Shown: in pieces, positions 7,659-9,730 of the stretch
How positions within the stretch are numbered: position 1 is the first letter of the stretch
How the letters are laid out: each line of letters opens with the position of its first letter
Assembly: GCA_051269965.1 (NCBI GenBank)
Contig: JBNMFK010000141.1
Span: forward strand, 1-9,730
Source: Arcticibacterium sp051269965
GTDB taxonomy: Bacteria > Bacteroidota > Bacteroidia > Cytophagales > Spirosomataceae
Direction: 5' to 3'
DNA length: 9,730 nucleotides
Made by a program: the position numbers and the translations under genes
The notes under the pieces: model-generated
What the model saw: the letters and a program-made list of their open reading frames with translations, nothing else
What the model was told of the DNA's origin: nothing
Database searches by the model: none

Positions 7659-7823
7659 CCGGTCATTAATTAAAATTGAATTTCTAAATGATTTTTCTTT
7701 GTATTATCGCAGTCACTTCCGGTTGAATAAATGGAAAAACAAACTTCGTTTCTTTAGAAGACTACTTTTCTTCTAGTTTATCAAAATTGTAAGAATGAAT
7801 TTCTGCTTGAGATACTTTAAAAG

Positions 7824-8618
7824 TTTAAAGATTTGGAAGACAAACAAGAACAATTAATTCAAGTGCAGAAGTTGGCTTTTATCAGTGAGTTCACGGCTAG
7901 CACAGCTCATGAAATTCAAAATCCGTTATATTTTCTCAATAATTTTGCTGAAGTGACAAAGGAATTGGTTTAAGAAGAATGTAAGTAGATACTAAAAACA
8001 GGACAAAAAACTGATAAAGAAATAATTGAAGGATTATTATAAGATAGAGAAGGGAAACTTCGGGGAATTCACCACCATGGGAGCCGTGCAAGTACTAGTA
8101 TTAAAGGAATGCTAGATCATTCAAAGAATAGATCGCGTGGAAAAATAGAAACCAACATTAATCAGATGGCCGACCAGTACTTAAAACTGGCCTATCGTGG
8201 ATCAAGAGCAATGAATAACGACGGTTCTACGGCCTCGTTTTACTGTTGATTTAGTAAAGGAGTTTGATGTGAAAACATCAGTTAATATTTTAGAAGAGTA
8301 TTATTAAATCTTATAACTAATGGATTTAATGTCTTAAGCTAGAAAAATCTTGGAGCGGCAAAAGATTATAAGCCTTAACCTACCATAAGCAAACAAGAAT
8401 GCTGTACTTATTAGTATCGGAGATAACTGTGAGGGTATTCCGCCGACACAAAAGACAAGATTTTTCAATCTTTTTTCACCACGAAGCCAGCAGGTCATGG
8501 TATCGGCCTAGGTTTAAGTCTTGCCTATGAAATCATTACCAACTATCATAAGGGAACGCTGACATTTAAGTCCGATGACTCAAATGGAACGGAATTCATC
8601 ATTTCACTACCCACTTAA
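7824..8618 (+). pseudogene. Decayed sensor histidine kinase (HisKA + HATPase)
   Basis: The C-terminal half of a histidine kinase can be read from an inactivated gene. In order: coiled coil KDLEDKQEQLIQVQKLAF; H-box STAHEIQNPLYFLNNFAEV with the phospho-acceptor His codon at 7908-7910; IHHHGSRA and IKGMLDHSKN; QMADQYLKLAYRGSRA; RRVLLNLITNGFN (from 8292); LISIGDNCEGIP (N-box region); KIFQSFFTTKPAGHGIGLGL (G-box, 8457-8516); and FIISLPT, ending at the TAA at 8616-8618. The main frame has stops at 7818 (just upstream), 7971, 7986, 8040, 8247, 8340 and 8376. Two stretches (about 8225-8290 and 8380-8445) continue in the next frame and return, so at least four small indels occurred. In the ATPase domain the usual DNGxGIP reads DNCEGIP. 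Weak in-frame continuation reaches an ATG at 7731, with a possible membrane-end segment, so the sensory part is lost or unrecognisable. Confidence 0.92.
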
Positions 8619-8728
8619 TTAGACTATTATTAAGGCAATACCATTAACTAAATAAGTTTTAACTGCTATACACTTAAAGATTGGATTGATTAAATTGAGG
8701 CGAATTAGATCCTAATTTGAAGACATCC
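8619..8728. other. Short spacer between kinase pseudogene and sensor gene
   Basis: This is 110 bp of AT-rich DNA with no hairpin terminator that I can support. The frame of the downstream gene is closed by a TGA at 8696-8698, which limits how far upstream that gene could start. The promoter of the downstream gene should lie here or in the pseudogene. Confidence 0.35.
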
Positions 8729-9730
8729 ATGAATACTCAGGCAACTTCTGTAAATACAGAAGAAGAAATGGCTCTAAAAAATGCTGACCTAGAAAAGCTA
8801 AGAGGAGAATTACGTACAGAAGCGTCTTTGGAAAGCGTAAGAGTCCAAACAATGAGTACGCAGAAATCTGAGGAGATTGCATCTATTCTAGCCGATATGT
8901 TCAAGGGTATTGCCCAATTGGATATGACTTTAGTAAGAGTTATTTTTTGGATTTTTAATCCAGATAAGGATTCCTTTAACTGGTGGTCGGCTAATTATGA
9001 GATAGGAAATACCGCTAGTTATTTTGAAGTACCATTTAAAGAATACCATGTATTTCAAACATACTTTAAAGCTTGGCAGAAGAAAACGCCTGTATTTCTT
9101 TATGATTTTGAAGGTGAATTGCAAGAGTCTTGGCAGGATATTCTTTTTAATGAAACTGCTATGGGGAAGTTGCCTATTGAGTTAAAAAATGGGATGAGAG
9201 ATGAATGGCAAATTTGTACTGTAAGTGCCATTAGTGAATATGGATTGGTGATGTTAGGCTGTATAGAGCTACTCTCAAAAGAAAATATAGATGTTATTCA
9301 ACACTTTGAAAAAACGTTTCAGCAATCTTTTACCAGATATCGAGATGTACAAAAAGCAGAAGCACAAGCCATAGAAACACAAATAGAAGCAGCACTAGAA
9401 AAGGTGCGGTCCCGCTCTTTGGCCGTGCAAAAAAGGAATGAGCTCAACAAGGTGGTATTTATTCTTTTTGAAAAAATAAAGGAACTTCAAATTCCTGCTA
9501 CGGCAGTTGGCATCGGCATTTACATAGACGGTTCTAAAGACTTGAATACTTTTGTATGCGATGAAAATGAAGAAGGCTTAGTCTTTACCAATTATCGTCT
9601 CCCTTATTTCAATAATAAGATAGCGAGAGATGCTTGTAGCATGAGTGAAAAACAACTAGATTTTTTTGTTGGTTATTATTCAAAAGGAGAAAAAAATATC
9701 TTCTACCAATATTTGATTGATCATATTGCT
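8729..9730 (+). CDS. Signalling protein with tandem GAF-like sensory units (partial, C-terminus outside window)
   Basis: From the ATG at 8729 the frame is open for 334 codons to the window edge. It has no signal peptide or membrane helix, so it should be cytoplasmic. A coiled-coil lead (about 10-30) is followed by a first unit, beginning ELRTEASLESVRVQTMSTQ (27-45) and running to about 200. It has the pattern KSEEIASILADMF, then a beta-rich region with WWSANYE and FEVPFKEYHVFQTYFKAW. A linker (206-222) leads to a second unit that starts the same way, EAALEKVRSRSLAVQKRNEL (220-239), and is cut off. Such repeated 'LExVRxRxLAxxKS' helices plus GAF-like domains are typical of Bacteroidota cytoplasmic sensor kinases, whose HisKA/ATPase module comes at the end. 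That module would lie beyond this window. Met14 at 8768, preceded by GAAGAAGAA, is an alternative start. It follows a decayed kinase on the same strand. Confidence 0.8.
   Translation, partial: MNTQATSVNTEEEMALKNADLEKLRGELRTEASLESVRVQTMSTQKSEEIASILADMFKGIAQLDMTLVRVIFWIFNPDKDSFNWWSANYEIGNTASYFEVPFKEYHVFQTYFKAWQKKTPVFLYDFEGELQESWQDILFNETAMGKLPIELKNGMRDEWQICTVSAISEYGLVMLGCIELLSKENIDVIQHFEKTFQQSFTRYRDVQKAEAQAIETQIEAALEKVRSRSLAVQKRNELNKVVFILFEKIKELQIPATAVGIGIYIDGSKDLNTFVCDENEEGLVFTNYRLPYFNNKIARDACSMSEKQLDFFVGYYSKGEKNIFYQYLIDHIA

Larger units (their letters stand above)
7030..7823. other. Gene-poor stretch between the sugar operon and the kinase pseudogene
   Basis: No convincing gene is present in these roughly 790 bp. 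The first part must contain the promoter of the minus-strand operon; AAATTTTG on the minus strand (7124-7117) matches the Bacteroidota -7 element with one mismatch, without a clear -33 box. Short open stretches occur: a plus frame ending at the TAA at 7253-7255, and a 46-codon minus frame at 7658-7518. Stops are frequent in all other frames I read. Small structures are an imperfect inverted repeat AACCG (7177-7181) with CGGTT (7194-7198), a 12-bp direct repeat (7422 and 7483), and a hairpin at 7519-7535. The kinase frame can be followed weakly back to an ATG at 7731. It may be degraded former coding DNA. Confidence 0.5.

Noticed and set aside
7824..8618. Stop codon readthrough or an alternative genetic code explaining the kinase stops
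   Set aside because: TAA, TAG and TGA all interrupt the frame, frameshifts are also present, and the neighbouring intact genes end normally at TAA.
1..9730. CRISPR array, tRNA or rRNA gene, insertion sequence, SusC/SusD pair
   Set aside because: No regularly spaced repeats, RNA gene signatures, transposase motifs or SusCD-like proteins were seen on either strand.

Overview
The window looks like a chromosomal segment of a Bacteroidota bacterium, probably from the Cytophagales/Flammeovirgaceae side (inference). The DNA is AT-rich and ribosome binding sites are weak. The protein families fit: a GH2 lipoprotein, a XylR-type AraC regulator, an FHS-type MFS sugar permease, and a sensor kinase of the 'AHEIQNPLNFVNNFSEV' type common in that phylum.

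Positions 1-7029 read as a small sugar-utilisation locus. A multi-spanning membrane protein of unknown function (1-837, minus, cut by the window edge) is divergent from a secreted GH2 glycosidase (985-3654, plus) whose active-site motifs match exo-beta-D-glucosaminidases. The 147-bp region between them carries a repeated TTCGTT motif that is a good operator candidate. Convergent to the glycosidase is a three-gene minus-strand operon, in transcription order ROK sugar kinase (7029-6202), MFS sugar permease (6165-4909) and XylR-like regulator (4916-3759). The last two genes overlap by 8 bp. A coherent model, by inference, is that the glycosidase frees a monosaccharide in the envelope, the permease imports it, the ROK kinase phosphorylates it, and the regulator senses it. 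There is no SusC/SusD pair in the window, so this is not a classical polysaccharide utilisation locus as far as can be seen. Glucosamine is the leading sugar candidate from the GH2 subfamily, but it is not proven.

Positions 7030 to about 7823 hold no convincing gene, only short open stretches, small palindromes and a 12-bp direct repeat. Positions 7824-8618 are a clearly decayed sensor histidine kinase. The H-box, X-region, N-box, G-box and C-terminus can all be read in order, but the main frame has seven in-frame stops and two excursions into another frame. After a 110-bp gap, an apparently intact signalling protein with at least two GAF-like sensory units starts at 8729 and runs off the right edge.

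I see no RNA genes, CRISPR array, insertion sequence or strong terminator. I did not find a clearly new biological system. The most useful leads are the putative operator upstream of the glycosidase, the unknown membrane protein beside it, and the kinase pseudogene.
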